DNA of 64,000 bases from Ixodes scapularis (taxonomy: Eukaryota > Arthropoda > Arachnida > Ixodida > Ixodidae). The position numbers and the translations under genes were made by a program. Positions 1 through 14,000 of this stretch are shown here, one piece after another; the first letter of the stretch is position 1; each line of letters opens with the position of its first letter. The stretch covers positions 108,490,831 to 108,554,830 of the forward strand of contig NW_024609846.1 in NCBI RefSeq assembly GCF_016920785.2, given 5' to 3'. The notes under the pieces are model-generated. The model saw only the letters and a list, made by a program, of their open reading frames with translations. It did not search any database and was not told where the DNA came from.

Positions 1-439
1 CAGTTTTAGTATTTCGCGTGCGTTACTGGGTACAAAGTAAGCCTCACATGATTCTATAAACAAATGAGCAGTATACTACGCCTGCACTGCGCCAAGAAAC
101 CCCTTTTTAGAAAAAGTTTAGAACGATTCAGCATCTCGCCAGCTTCGAGTGTGCACGCAGCCTAAAGTACGACAGAAAGTAACAATAAAGCCTAGCCGTC
201 TGGCTGCCGAGCGCCGAGCCTGAGCTGCATGGGGCACGCTCATTACGTAAGCAAATATCCGCTAGAGAGGGCGAGCGCGCGCCCAAACGGCCAAAAGTAT
301 CCAAAAGGCCGCCACGTTGCACGCACCACTCCAGCAACGTAAGCGCACAGCGCACTGTGTACAAAGAGCGAGGAGCATTTGCGCTTGCACCACCTGCGCC
401 CTGTCCGTAGCGGACACGGTAGTGCGCTGTGAACACGCG

Positions 440-700
440 AAGAGCCCGAAACGTCAAGAAGCCAACGCCGCGTCGATGAAAGAGAGACAACGATAAATAT
501 CGTCTAGATGTCCGAGTGAAAAAAATGTCGACGAATGTAGTAAGCGCTGTCGAGTATGGAATGTCGAAGAAACGATCTGCGGATGGCACATCAATGAAAC
601 AAATGTCGAAGAAATAATCGCCCGATGAAACATCGCAGTGTCGTTGAAACGATCTGTCAATGAAACCTTGTTCGATAAACTGCATGACTGCCCATTATAG
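440..700. repeat. Degenerate short-motif array (TGTCGATGAAAC type)
   Basis: Loosely repeated words such as ATGTCGAAGAAAC, CGATGAAACATCG and GTCGTTGAAACGATC recur every 15-30 bases. The related word GTGTCGATGAAAC occurs in the array near 30.4-30.6 kb, so the two loci may share an origin. Open frames across it show no recognisable protein. The first 440 bases of the window hold nothing else that I recognise. Confidence 0.55.
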
Positions 701-1619
701 AACTGCGCGCCAAGAATGACGCGGCTAGCCACATGAAAGTGGCGCGCCCTGCGTGTCCGACAGAGCGACAAAGAGACACACGGAGACGACCCCGAACCCC
801 CAAACCGCTCCAAACCAAGCCAAGCAAAGCCATGCCAAATCAATCAAAACGAAACCAATTCAAGGACAGTTGCATGTATCACGAAAATAAATGCTGAAAT
901 TTTATAAAGGCCGGGAGGACTGCAAAACAATGCCTGCCGTTGATTCCTTAAATCGCAGCCTACTCCGGCAAGCACGATCGATCAATAAAAGCAGAAGCAA
1001 TTCAACTGAGAAGGAAAACTCAGCCTTCGCGGCCTCTGCTCGTAGAGCAGCATACGATTGAAGGACACCACTGCCAACACGGATGATGATGGGATTTCAA
1101 ACCAGAGGTACGTCACGTGAAACCACCCTATACTTAATATTACCGGCCTCTCAAAACAGAAAAAAATTTGGTCGATGCATATACGTATATATGCTGCATA
1201 AACTTCCGTAGAAGCACGTGTGGGTGGCACAAGATAAAGAAGAAACGGGGGTGATATATGTAGTAATTGTTTGTGTGCAATAAGTGAGGTGTGCACAGCG
1301 AGGCGCTGCTCTAATCACTGCGACGTTGGCTGTGTAACCAGTCGGAAGACGCGTTTTTGTTTTACCGCCGCCCTTGTCAACAGGCGAAAGTTCAAGATAC
1401 CACACGTTCGTCAGCTTGCATTTAATTTCTTTCTTAATTAATCCAAGTTAACCACGTTTGGTAGAAATGTGCGGAACATAAACATAAACATATTATATTT
1501 CTTTTAAATTGGATAGGCTGTTCAGAAGTTCACTGTTTTGGTATAGTTTCCCCGCCGCACGACTCACGGCGAAAACAAACCAACGGCTTGCGGGGAAGAA
1601 AAGAATATCACAAAGAAAG

Positions 1620-2110
1620 CAACCTGTAAGCGTGATGAGCTGTGAGTGTAAGAACCTGTGAGTGTGCTGAGTGTGGGGACCTGTGTAAGTGTGAGGACTT
1701 TGAGGAGCTGTGAGTGTGAGGACCGTGATGACCTGTGATTGTAATGAGCCTGATGACCTGTGAGTGTGAGGACCGTGAGAAGCTGTGAGGGTGAGTGTCG
1801 TGAAGGCCATGAGGACCGTGAGGACCTGTGAGTGTGAGTGCCGTGAGGACAGTGATTACCTGTGAGTGTGAGGACCGTGAGGACCTGTAAGTTTGATGAC
1901 CTGTAAGTCTGATGACCTGTGAGTCTGATGTTTCGTGATGACCTGTGAGCGTGATGACCGTGATGATTTGTCAGCGTGACGACCACGATGATGACGTTGA
2001 ATGAGTTTTGGTTTTGAGTTGAACGGTGAGGGTGAGTCCGGGTGATGACTCTATTTTGAATAAATCGTGATCGTGAGTGGGCGTTAGTTTTAATTTTGGA
2101 AAAAATGGTG
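1620..2110. repeat. Degenerate about 20-bp tandem array (GACCTGTGAGTGTGAG)
   Basis: The plus strand repeats variants of GACCTGTGAGTGTGAGGACC, with spacing of roughly 18-24 bases, for about 450 bases, fading toward 2.1 kb. A 208-codon open frame on the minus strand is only the translation of this repeat (runs of TLTGH and THRSS). I see no feature between 700 and 1600. Confidence 0.7.
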
Positions 2111-2499
2111 ATCGTAAGTTTGAGTGAGGACTGCTCAAAATGCCGACCTATCGTTGAGACACGCGTGTCAAAAAGTAAATTTAACACCAAAAACGAAAAT
2201 TGAGCTACATTGACGGCGGGAGACGCGATTTAGTCGGTAGACACCTCCTTTCCACTTGTTTTCTCTCGCGGAATTTGGGGCACGTGGAGGAGAGGTGGAT
2301 CGGCTTGGCCATCACGTTGATGTGGAGAGAGTGTATGACCCTTTCATGACGTCATGGACATTGCGTGCAGAATTTAAATTAAATCTTGCGCCGTCAATAT
2401 TACACACACAAAAGAAATATTTTTTCGCTTAAAGTGAATTTTTCGACACGCGTGTCCCAACCACAATGTGGAAAATAATTCAAACTATCTGGCAAGTTT

Positions 2500-5200
2500 G
2501 CTTGCTTTCTGGAAAAAAAATTTATTTCTTTTTGTTCAGTGGCTCATAAGTTTTGATAGTCTACGAATGAGAAGGTTGTGATAGACGTTATCGAAAGCTT
2601 TGGCAAAGACCAAAAATGTGTAGGCAGCCTGGGATCCTAGGTTTAACATTGAATGACGATCATGAGTGAGTGATGGAATTTGAGTTTCGCATGAAAATGT
2701 ATTTTGAAACCATGTTGAGATGGGTTAAAAATGATATTCCAAGAATCTGACAAGGTAGGAAAATATTATATGATCAAGAATTTTGCAGAAAGCACTAGTA
2801 TTGAAAATTACCCGATAATTGAGATGGGAATGTTTGTCACCTGTTTTGTAATGGGAGCCACTTTTGCTACTTTCCACTCTAAATGAAAAATATACTTTTG
2901 GATAGAATGTTGACACAGTGTGTCTAGTATAATTAACGAACATACGTTAGTTTTTTTAATTTAGAATTTATACAATCCACTCTTCCAAAACGAGATAACT
3001 TTAACCTATCACCATGATGTTAAACCCAGCACAATATGGCAGAGTGGTACATTCGCGAAAACTCAGAACTCCGCAGTACTAGGCATTATTGCATATCATC
3101 ACGTGAAAAAGATTTAGCAAAATCTGTATTCAAAGCATTAGCGCTCGCTGTCAACGGCATACTAGTGCCGCTCTCAGTTTTTAGCACAACTGAAGAATTG
3201 GATCTTTTTACATAATATTTCAAAATTTTATGGGTTTGTTAATAGGGAGTTTTAGAATAACGTACGCACTTTTAGCGCACGCAAGCGCAAAATTTAGCGC
3301 TTGTATTAGCGCACGCGACGCGAGAGAGTGTTAGAATAGCGTTTCTCCGCCGCGACGCAAAAACCCAAGCATCTGGCGCTTGCGACGCCACCAAGATACA
3401 GTAAAAATTTTTATTTCACACACAAAATGATGTAACTTTAGAAAAAAAAACTATTTTTTGGTCCAGAGTAGCATTTTAATTTGTTTAAACATGAGAACGC
3501 GACGCGAGCGGTTGACCGGTCGTGTCCGCTTGCGTCGCCTCGGCTAGAGAGGTCTCGTGTACTGACCTTCGCACATCGTTCCTTCGCCGTGAAATGTTTG
3601 CGCGTCGCAAGCATCAAGTTGCCGGTGATCGCTGCCAAACTGAGTACAATGTCGTCCCGTATTGAAAATTGCAGTCGCGAGGATGCCGCCGACGTCGCTG
3701 TCAAGACGCCGCCAAAGCAGCCGCTAACATAATCCTGAAAGCCGCCATTTTTTTAACTGTGCTCGTCTTGGCTTTAGCCAACTTCTCATCACGAATCCTC
3801 CTTGGAGAAGTTGGAGAAGAGCAAAGACTCTGCGTACGCACGCTATTTCCGAGAAATAGCGCGCGCTAAAATTGCGCACGCAAAGCGCAAAACCTCGTTT
3901 GCGTTCGGAGCATGCGCAGTGGCGACGACGCTATTCTTTGCGCACACAAAGCTTTAGCGTGCGCTATTCTAAAACTCCCTAATAACATTTTCGGTAGTTT
4001 GCGTGTGAAAATAATAAACCTTTTCATTGTCAATGTCTTTTTTCACGCCTCAGCGGCTGTGCGATATTTTGTGCAAAGTTGTTTACACGTTGTGAAGTTA
4101 ACAGCACTAAATAATCGTTTATTTTTATTTGAGAGACGTGTGAAGGCGCTATTAAACCACGGTGACTGGGAATTCTCAAAAACTGTCCTTACGGGAATGT
4201 AACGATTGGTTAGTGATTTCACATTGTTTTAAAGCCACTGCCAATTTTTTTCCAGCTAATCTATGTGGGAACCCCACCACGAAATTATCTAGAAATGTTG
4301 CTAGTTCATTTTTAATATTCTCAAACCCAGCTTTCGTATAATCTCGAATTAGTTTTGTGCGAGCGTAGGGTTTGGGCACTAAAGCTTTAACATTTAAAGG
4401 CATAAAACAATATTCCCTAAGTCCTGGTAGATGTAAATTGGAGAAACAAGATCTGGATGGTTTGACAATACAAGATCCAAAAAATTTGTTGATGACGGGG
4501 TAACCCTCGTAGGTTCAGTGACTAATTGCATTAAGTTAATTTCTAAGCAAAGTTTAAGAAAGTCATTACATTCGGATGAATACGTGGTCGTACATGGATT
4601 ACTCCTTGTCCACACAATGGAAGGATAATTAAAGTCACCCAGAGAAAATTCGGAGAACTGGGAAATCTTGTGAATAAGGTTGTGTTGTCTTTGGTCTTTC
4701 CCCAGTCTCTAGGGTTTGTCTTAAACTATCCCGAAATTCCTTTGTTGCGGTTAGGACCAACACACATCCTAATTATTTCTAAAGAGCTAATCGTATTTAC
4801 AGAAAAAAATATTTTACATCATTTGCGACTGCAATAAATATACCGCCACCACTCCAATTCCATCTGTCGCTTCTCTAAATATTATATTTTATTACTCCAC
4901 AAAATAGTTCACAGTCAAGCACCTCAACACAAAACCAAGTTTCTGCCAAAAGAATAACATCGACTTTAAAAACTCAACTATTGAACACAATTCATCTCGT
5001 TTCTTTAAAAAAGCGTCTATTATTAGTGAAAAGGACTGATACATTTGACATGGATACAACACAAGCACTACGCTTCGCGGTCTGTGATTCTGATCCCAAC
5101 GCCTCTGATGGTTTACTAAAAGGAGAGAAATATGTGCGTCTGCAACTACGGATGCTGTAGTGGGACCATTCTTAACAGTCGTATCGATCACCGGATCGTA
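2500..5200 (-). mobile_element. CR1-like non-LTR retrotransposon remnant, split by a later insertion
   Basis: Read on the minus strand from 5200 downward, broken frames match successive parts of a CR1/Jockey-type pol protein. The endonuclease start (KRDELCSIVEFLK) lies near 5000. A GDFNYPSIVW-like motif lies near 4630-4600, followed by an FLDLVLSNHPD motif near 4480. The endonuclease-to-RT linker, with IPVRTV and PWFNSAFTRL, is at 4200-4100. Reverse transcriptase motifs follow near 2860-2800 (NYRVIFNTSAFCKILDHII) and 2630-2580 (FAKAFDNVYHNLL). Frameshifts and stops make it inactive. The 3244-3980 inverted-repeat element interrupts the coding order. The family is known to encode APE endonuclease plus RT; the clade is inferred. 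Confidence 0.75.
3244..3980. mobile_element. 737-bp terminal-inverted-repeat element nested in a LINE
   Basis: It starts AGGGAGTTTTAGAATA and ends with the reverse complement of that word, flanked on both sides by AAT (3241-3243 and 3981-3983), a probable 3-bp target duplication. Inside each end, words such as TTTAGCGCACGC repeat as subterminal motifs. It lies inside the minus-strand LINE, so it inserted later. A 3-bp duplication suggests PIF/Harbinger-like mobilisation, but no transposase is present. An 83-codon plus-strand frame at 3481-3732 is unrecognised. Confidence 0.7.
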
Positions 5201-8004
5201 AATGAAGCATTAATTGTTAATGTACATTCTATGGTATCTAAGCTTCAAAACGACATTTACTACTTTCGCAAATTATATTAGCTTTTTACTTGCGTGACGC
5301 GCACTAAGCGAAAATTTTCACTCATGCTGACACGACTAAATTTTAGCAATGGTCTGGAGAGTAACATATCTTTTATTTTGGTTACGATGATGCAAACATT
5401 ACCATAACAGGTATGCACTTAGTCTGACAGTAAGTACCGATTCTGAGGGCACTTACAATCGCTTCATCCATTAATTAGAGCTTTAGTGATCATCTAAATA
5501 AGTTTAATACTGTATAGTCTGTTTGTGGCCGGGTTTCAGATAGTGTATCAGCAATCCTGTAGATCACTAAATTATCACAAGGGGAACGATCTTCGTTTAG
5601 GTCTACATAGATCCCAGCTAACTTTTTGAAGAGCTTCAATCAAACTTCGTGTCATGTAAACCACTTCGTTAAGCATCGTCACGCCGAAGTTTTATTTTGG
5701 ACCTCAGCCAATCTCTCTATAACATGAGTTATGGCGGTTTTCATTGACTATTGGCTTTGTTTGACATCATTAAGCGACGTCACACTTTCCAACTTAGTTT
5801 CAGCGTTTACGAGAGAGCGTTCACAGGCTACTTTAAGCATATCAGGCATTTCAGTTTGTTTTTTTTAAGTTCAGCTTCACTCATCGGACCGGGGTTGACT
5901 CAACGTCTTCCAAAACCTTCAGGAGGCCCACTACATAGCAGAGTCACACATTAGTTTTACAAAACCCATGTCAGCACAAAGACACCAGTAAGTTAATTTT
6001 CATGTTAACTTACACCATACTAGACATCCCGTATGCTTTGATGTACGTTCATCTTGTTGTACTTCACCGCTTTCTCGGATTCAGACATTATACAACAGCA
6101 TTGCTCCTAAGCACCTCGATTTCTGTACATCCATTTCATTGTACCGCCATCAGTTGAATAACCTTGTAATTTACTGATAACATTTTGTTTGTTTATTTGT
6201 TTTTGGGTGATGGTAATATACCAACGTGTTTCTAGGATTGAACAGGTGCACCAAAGTGAAGACCGCTGTGGTTGTTTAAAGTGAAGACCGCTGTGGTTGT
6301 TTTTGGGCACTGAAAATAAAGTCATTATTATTTTTATAAGCACAAATCGCTTCTTTTTCGCGTTAAACACGAGACTTCAACCAGCATGGACGAAAAAAAG
6401 ACGCAATGAGTAGTCTGCATGGCCTCGCAGATCCCGTGCTCACTCAAGGCTGGACAGCGATGACAGCCGTATATAGGGCGTTCGCAGAGGGTGTCGTCGA
6501 AGCCGCTGATGTTGCCGTTGACGGCGCTCCAGTTGTTTCAAGGGAAGTTTTCAATAGCAGGTTACCCGGCAGATAAGTTATGTCATTTCGGTGTTGATAC
6601 GCCTCATCGTGAAGACTGAACTAATCGTGATTCAAAGTTGAACTGTAAACACCGGGCAAAGGGACGAGGGCCGTAGACTAGAGGCGAGCAGTAACCTGAA
6701 CTAACAAGAGGGCGCAATGAGTGGTCTGCATGGTCTGGCAGATCTCGTGCTCACTGATATCAAAGCATTCGCATCGTTAAATTACATTCCGTTTAAGAAA
6801 AGGACAAACAAAATGACTGAAGTTTGTGAGCAAGAGTGTTGCTATATGGTAAAATTCGCCACCCGGTTTCACAAATATGATATTCTTTAGCAATTAGTGC
6901 CTTAGGAGAGTAAACTACAATAGAGAACATAATCTGCTGAGACACGAGGTCAAATGCCCCGTTACTCCAAAAGAATAAAAACGCTACCTGTGCTGTACTA
7001 AACCATTGCTTTGTGGCAGAAGCCAGAGCTTGATTCAAGTAGATGCGTGTGGTCACTAATTAAGGAACTATATAAAGAAAGTTACTTTAACAAAAACAAA
7101 TTGAGGCGAAAGTACACTTGGTGTTATTATTTTATAATACCGCACATGTTTTAAGCACAGGAAAAATGTCAGTGCCTCAAGGCCAAATGTTCCCAAAAGC
7201 CAATCTTTATTGGTCCGTAAACTATGAGGGAAACTGATTTCTTTCTTCCTCTCTCTCTTGAGATTACATTCCAACGCCCATGATTACATCACCACTCAGA
7301 TGAACCGCTTTATTACACAAAATCTTCGACTACTTGAACAAGTTGAAACATATTCCCATTCACCTGAAAACAACTGCATAATTAACGTTCTTGGAATAAA
7401 GTTCTGAAAAAAATACTTGACACGTTTAGATGGTTTGTGTGTTAAATTAATTGCCTCGTAAAAAGTGGTGAACATTTCACAAGATTGTGTTTTTTGCACC
7501 ACTAACCCGCACTTCCCCAATCTCGTCAAGCACATGCTTGATACAGTCTAGTTCATTAGCAATGTGAACATAGATCACCATACTCAATGTATAAGAAAGT
7601 TTCGAGAAGAGAGAGAATGAGAGGTGATGTTATCATAAATAAAAGATACCGAACGTTTTATGATATATTTAAAAGCAACGGAAGAGTAAAGTAGTGAATC
7701 CATGTCCCACTGCTTCTTGACTCCCCTGTAGCTCATGCCTTTCTTCAATTCACATACCATTTAATATAGTATGACAAAGTGAGCCAGTAATGTTTCGGGA
7801 AAATCGCTGCCTTACTCATCTTATGTGCACCCTAGCTCTCGTTGATCAGTACTTACACTTTCGAGGTAAAGCGAATAGATTGAAGTTATGGAGATATGTG
7901 CATTCTGATTCTGGAAGTATGAGCGATTATTTATAGTATTTTACGCTCTTTCCAATAATGTAACGTAAATGTGTTTTGTTTTTTTTTGTTTTTGTTTTTT
8001 TCAG
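5201..8004. other. Non-coding stretch upstream of recognised M13 exons
   Basis: I recognise no gene here; it is probably intron of the neprilysin-like gene. A 25-bp unit (GTGAAGACCGCTGTGGTTG with flanks) is duplicated in tandem at about 6252-6303. A 42-bp direct repeat containing GTCTGCATGG lies at about 6399-6440 and 6713-6755. I could not find the exon that should carry the zinc-binding HExxH motif. Confidence 0.5.
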
Positions 8005-11000
8005 CTAAACGGAATAAATACTCAGGGTGAAAATATTGCCGACAATTCTGGCCTAAGAGCAGCGTATCTGGTAAGAAAGTTAGAGGAGTTAAATAAAGCC
8101 TTGTTGTGCAGTCAATATATCTAGCTTAAGATTAATTTATCGATCTTTGCTCTCCCTTTACTTTAAGGCATTCAGAAAGTTCAATGACACTGACGAGGTG
8201 CTTCCTGAGTTAAACTTAACAGGAGACCAGCTGTTTTTCCTTTCAAATGCTATGGTAAGTTTATTTTGATATTCTTCATACATTTAGTGCATAATATTTA
8301 ACAAATGTCGATAATACTAATCTCGGCGGCAGGATTTGGTGCCAGGTCCAGTTGCACATTTCAATATCCACTCCTTGGAAGAAGGTGACTTTTAGCACAA
8401 CTCCTTGCCATTACAGTTAAGTCGAAAGATAAAAACAGATATCTATTACCACAAAAGAAACCATTTCATACTTCCATATGAAGGCCAGATATTTTTACGC
8501 ACTCTGTTTCCTTTCACAATTAAAGCGGTACTCCACCGATTTTTTGAGCTACCTCAAATAACTATATTTTCTGACTCCCCGGCCTTTACTCTCTCCGGTA
8601 TGCTATATAGAATCGCGAAATTCATAATAGTTATTGCGAAATCGGCAAATGAAAATGATGCAAAAACCAACATTCAACTATACGCGCGCTTTTCAGGGCC
8701 GTGACGTCAGTGGCAGGCAGGCTTGCCAGTCGAGCAAGCAGCCAAAAAATAGAATATGCCAATCATTTGTTCCGTGCTGGAGCGCGGGTACTGCAGCGAG
8801 CTTCCCAAGCATTCATTTAGCACCATGAAGCTGCTTCGAATCAGTTTAAAACAAAATCTACAGCCCAAAGAGTGAACCCCTGCCTTCCACTGACGTCACT
8901 TTTTCATTGTTGCCAGTAGAGACTTCGAGCTTAAAAAACACGGTGAGGACCAAAACTGTAAATTCAATAACTTCGCGAAAAAACAATATTTTGACCTAAT
9001 ATTTGGGATACTATCTTCGCGATGTTTGTTAGTTAGTTTAGCAAAATTTCAAGCAAATCGGAGACAATGAAAAAATCGGTGGAGTAGCCCTTTAAGGACA
9101 TATTTGTTGAATGCTGTTACAAACTGCATGGGGATCTGGGTCCTTTGTCAGGCTGCTCACGAAGAGCTATCTGCCAGAGTTCCCTTTTGTCATGTCCCTT
9201 TTGGCCATGTGACAACAAATAAAAAGCGAATTTCATGTGATTTTTTTGTTTCTTGGCAAAGAGCAATACACCAACGAAACTTCAAATATATAACAAGTAG
9301 ACTGTGGAATACTCCAAGCACTTTAAGAAGACGTTTAGCACATATTAAGTGTACTTTTCGTTTAATAGTCTGTTGAACTCTGCCGCGGTCCTTTACCTAG
9401 TTTGGCCACTATCGCATACAAAGTATATTATAATATAATATAATTTAACTCCACATATAAACCAAGTATATGCTTTTTATTATACCTTTTTAATGCAAGA
9501 ACAAAATTAGTTTTTTTTTACAATACTATATCTGCTGGTCTATAAAAAAACATTATACACATACCGATGACTGAGAAGATGTGATGTATTGAACATACAG
9601 CTGATCTATTCTTGTGGATTGTCAAGTATACCTTCTAGAACAAATATATACCAGATGCAATAGAAGCTCTTTGGAATTCGACACTCAAGAGTAAATTTTA
9701 CAGAAAACGAAAACTGTAAATAATCGCAATATATTGAAGAAGATAGCCTTCGATTAGCAGTATGTTTTTCGCTACGTTTCAGAGCACAGCTTTTAGGCGC
9801 CCGCTTCCGGTTTGAGCGGCGTTTCCGTAGCCGTCGGCGTCGGCTTCAGCGTCGGCGTCGGCTTCAGCGTCGGCGTCGGCGTAATAGCGCGCGTTGCAAT
9901 TTGGAAATATTTCCCACTAAATCTCCCGGTGAAATTTTTCCGCTAAATTTTGCGGAGAAATTTTCGTCACGAGACCTCATCATCATTTCAGTTTCCCGCT
10001 ATGTTTAGAAGGAAATTTTTTCTGTTCAACTTAGCGGAGATATTTCTCCACTAAAGTTAGCGGGGAAATTCACGTCACGTGACCTCGATACCCATTCAAT
10101 TTCCGCGCTAGATTTAGCGGAATACTTTTTCCTGAATTTGTCCGTTAGCATTAGCGCGAAATATAGCAAAGGACTTCTCGCTAAATAAGAGGTCCGAAGG
10201 CCAGGAAGAGGGGAGGTACGGAGGGGGAGGAGGAGGTGCACACACTCCCTTCCGAACCCTTCACTTTTTTTCCTCAAAAGCTGAGCGTTAATACGGCGTT
10301 AAAAAGATTTGCAAACGTCTATATTTGTTGTCTTTTTTTTAGGTCCGGTGCAAAAATATTAGTGCAGGAAGGCTGCGATATGATATACAATATGACTCCC
10401 ACAGCCCTGAGAAGTATCGGTGAGTCAATGTTTGTTGGAGTGAAACGAGATCCTCATAGATAATTCCACATGTCACTATAACAAGCACTGTAATGACACG
10501 AAATTCTCCGTTGCGTTTGCAAAAGTTTATTCAGTTTTTTTTATCGTACGACTGAAGTTTTTCACAAACGGGAAGATGTAAAACAAGACATATTGGAAGT
10601 TGGAACACACTGAAAAACCCCGGCGACGAGGGGACGCAAAAAAGTGTAACAAGCACCAAACCATATTTTGATAGTTTTCCCATTTTTGGCGTCTCCTCGT
10701 TTCCATATATTTCCAGTATGCTCACTCACGAGCTTCACCGCTCAATAATCTCTACTTCTCAATGTCTCAAGTCAGTTTTGCCTCAACCTCATTGCAGAAG
10801 CTTTATACTTCATACATAGTAGAGGGACACCCGTAAATTTTGGATTTCGTAGTGTACAGTAATTCTTATATATGTGTATTAGAAAAGACACTCATAGTTA
10901 TAGTACAGCCGAAGTTTCAGTAAATCGCATAGTCAGTCTTTTGGGAAATTTTCTCTTTTCAGCCGCTTTCCAAGCGGTATTCATGCAGTTATGTTTCGTC

Positions 11001-14000
11001 AAGTTTTGAAACATCTGTGCTTTGAACGTTTAATCTGCATAATGTACTCAAAAAAATCCTTTTTGAACATGGTTAAAATTGCGCACGAATAGAAAGGAAC
11101 AGTAAAGAGGGAAGAGAGAAGAGACAAGTACTTGTTTCTTTCTCTTCCCTCTTCACTGTTCCTTTCTATTTGTTCGCAATTTTAACCATGTTCAATTATT
11201 ACCAACTCGCCCATCTAACCACTTTACAAATCCCTTTTTTTAATTGTGTTTGGTTTTATCTATACATAGCTTAATTTAGAAGGGATGAGTGAGCCAGCTT
11301 AACAAGGGCCGAATGAATCCTCATTGCTTAGCCACAATAAAATCTGTATCTCAAGGCTTGCTTTTATTAGCCTTCTGTATGGCTTATATTATCACGAATA
11401 ACTGATGACGATGTGACAAATCTACAGAAAATAAACGTTTAATTTGGCAAAGTTGTGCCGAAAACAAAACATACAAAGAAGTAGCGTTACAGATGTCGAA
11501 GGTCGGCGGAGTAACACGAACGATCGCAGTAGTGACACTGACTCCGGACCGCCACGCAGAGCATCTTTTGTACCAGCGTGGGTTTCTGGAACATTCGGTT
11601 GCAGAACATTAAGCGCGTAGAACATTCGTAACTCTATCAGATGACGAGGCTCTTGAACTTACGAGAATGTCAGGATGAAAGAATAAATAAAAGACGAGTC
11701 CGCTCCCTGTAATCGAATCTGGAGCCTCCGAGCGATAGCCAAGCGCGGTAACCATTAGGCCACGTACGCGCTCGTTCGGCGACGAGTGTGGCATTGCTCC
11801 CCCCTTTTAAAAGCGCATCGTAGCGATGCCACTTGCCAGGAAACAAATCAGCAAAACAAACCAAAATAATGGGGCACTACGGAAGCTTGTAAAACACGGC
11901 CCTATCGAGCGTAGTACAAGAATGCAATTCAAAGTCCTATTGACTGTAGTACGGTTTGAGACGCACGACGTGGACGACTTCTGGTCCTGCAGGGCGGCAT
12001 GATGTAGTCAATGTTCTGTCCGGCATCAACCGTAGTTTAGATGCCCGAAGCGGCGAAGCACTTTGTAGGGTACGAAGTAGCGTTTTAACAGCTCCGTGCT
12101 GAGACCGCGGCGGCCGAATACGTGCCCACACCCACACTTCGTGTCCGCGCTGAAAGTGGACGTCGCGACGACGAAGGTTGTAGCGTTGCTGGTCTTAAAT
12201 CCGGAGCAGGGCGAGCTGGCAGACTTCTTCGGCCCGTTGCGCTTCCACCTGAGCGTCGTCGCTCCCATCGTTAGTTGACTCGTGGGGCGGCATAGCGCAG
12301 AGCATTGTCGTTAATTTCCGACCATGTACCAGCTGTAAATGTATACGTCCGCTGGTCTCTTGAAGCGCAGCGTTGTAGGCGAACGTGACGTAGGGCAACT
12401 CATCCTCTCACGTCTTGCGCTCTACGTCGATGTACGAGGAGATCATGTGACAGTTTGTTACGCCGCTCCGTCAGCTCGTTGTTCTGCGGGTGGTAGGCCG
12501 TGGTGCGACGATGGCTAGTGCGGCTGAGCTGAAGAATTTCTTGCGTCAGCTGCACCATGAGTGATGATCCCCGAACTGTAATAAGGACTTGAGGGCGCAA
12601 TGTCGTAGGACGACAGACTCGACGAAAAACTTGGCGAGTTCCACAGAAGTCCCCGACGGAAGGGCTTTTGTCTCAGCGTATCGTGTTACATAATCAATGG
12701 TTACGATCATCCAACGGTTTCCCATGGTTGACAGCAGAAAACAACCAAGTAGATTCACTCGGATCTCCTCAAGCGGAGCAGTTGGTGGAGGAATTGACTG
12801 CAGCAGATCTGCCGGCTTCGTCGGCGGTTTCCTGCGTCGCTAGCACTCGTACCATGATCGTGTGTAGATGTAGACGGTTTTAGGAAGCGTGGGGCAGGAA
12901 TACTTTTCACAACTACGGGCCAGTATCCGGCTGCAACCGAGGTGTCCGGACTTCGGGTCGTCGTGGCAGGCTTGAAAGATATTCCCTCGAAGGTCGGTTG
13001 AGATTACCAGCATCCACGCCGGGTTGTTGTCCCCGAAGTTCTCCTTGTAGAGTACACTTTTTCAAATGCGAATGTCGACGGGGCTCGTGAGAAACTGCGT
13101 GGCATGATACTCCCTTGCCCTTCTATATGCTCTATTAGTGCGCTCAGTTCAGGACCGTCTCGTTGACGTCGTGCCATGTCATCGGTATTCACTGCGCCTA
13201 TGACGCACTCGTCGTCATCGTCTTCGCTGCTACCGGAAGGCGTTTCGACGGGGCGCTTGACAGGCAGTCGCCATCGTTGTGGTTGCGACCTCACTTTTAG
13301 GCCAGTCATGGTAACCTCTTGTAATATGAGACCCCATCCAGCGAGGCATCCTGACGGGTCGTCCTTGAGGTTTGCAAGCCAGCAGAGCAAGTGGTGGTCC
13401 TTGACTATGCGGAACGGGCTCCCGTACAAGTACCTACGAAACTTCGTGATTGACAAGACGACCGCAAGACATTATTTTTCAGTCGTGGAGTAAATTATCT
13501 CCGCCTTGGACAGTGTCCGACTTGCGCAGGCGATGATTCGCTCGGTGCCTTCTTGCTTTTGAACCAGTATCGCCTCAAGTCCTTCGTTTCTAGCGTCCGT
13601 GTGAATCTCGGTTTCTGCATCCTGATCGTCGTGTCCAAGAACAGGATGAGTTTGGAGCCTTCGCTTCAGCTCGTCGAGTGCCTGCTGCTATTCCTCGATC
13701 CAATCGAACTTCTCAGCGCCCTTCCTGAGGTTTGTGAGCGGTGCGGAAATCCTTGCGATTCTTGAACGAAGCGCCGAGCGTAGGCACATGGTCCAAAGGA
13801 TCTTTGCACAGCTTTCTCGTCTTTCGGCGCTGTAAATTCCGCGACGGCGCGAATCTTCTCTGGGTCTGGGCAAACGCCTTCGTTACTAAACACGCGACTT
13901 AGGAATTTCAGTTCATCATAGGCGAACCGAGACTTCGACGGATTGAGGAAGAGTCCGGCGGTACGTATGGCTTGGAGAATAGCTCGGAGTCGTCGTAAGT

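Noticed and set aside
128..843. Two minus-strand frames of 129 and 185 codons at the start of the window
   Set aside because: No recognisable domain, they overlap a repeat array, and there is no splice or promoter context.
1564..2190. 208-codon minus-strand open frame
   Set aside because: It is the translation of a degenerate GTGAGTGTGAGGACC array; low-complexity Thr/His/Ser repeats and no domain.
11695..11773. Functional tRNA gene
   Set aside because: The B box and stems are degraded and no proper anticodon arm forms; kept only as a tRNA-like repeat.
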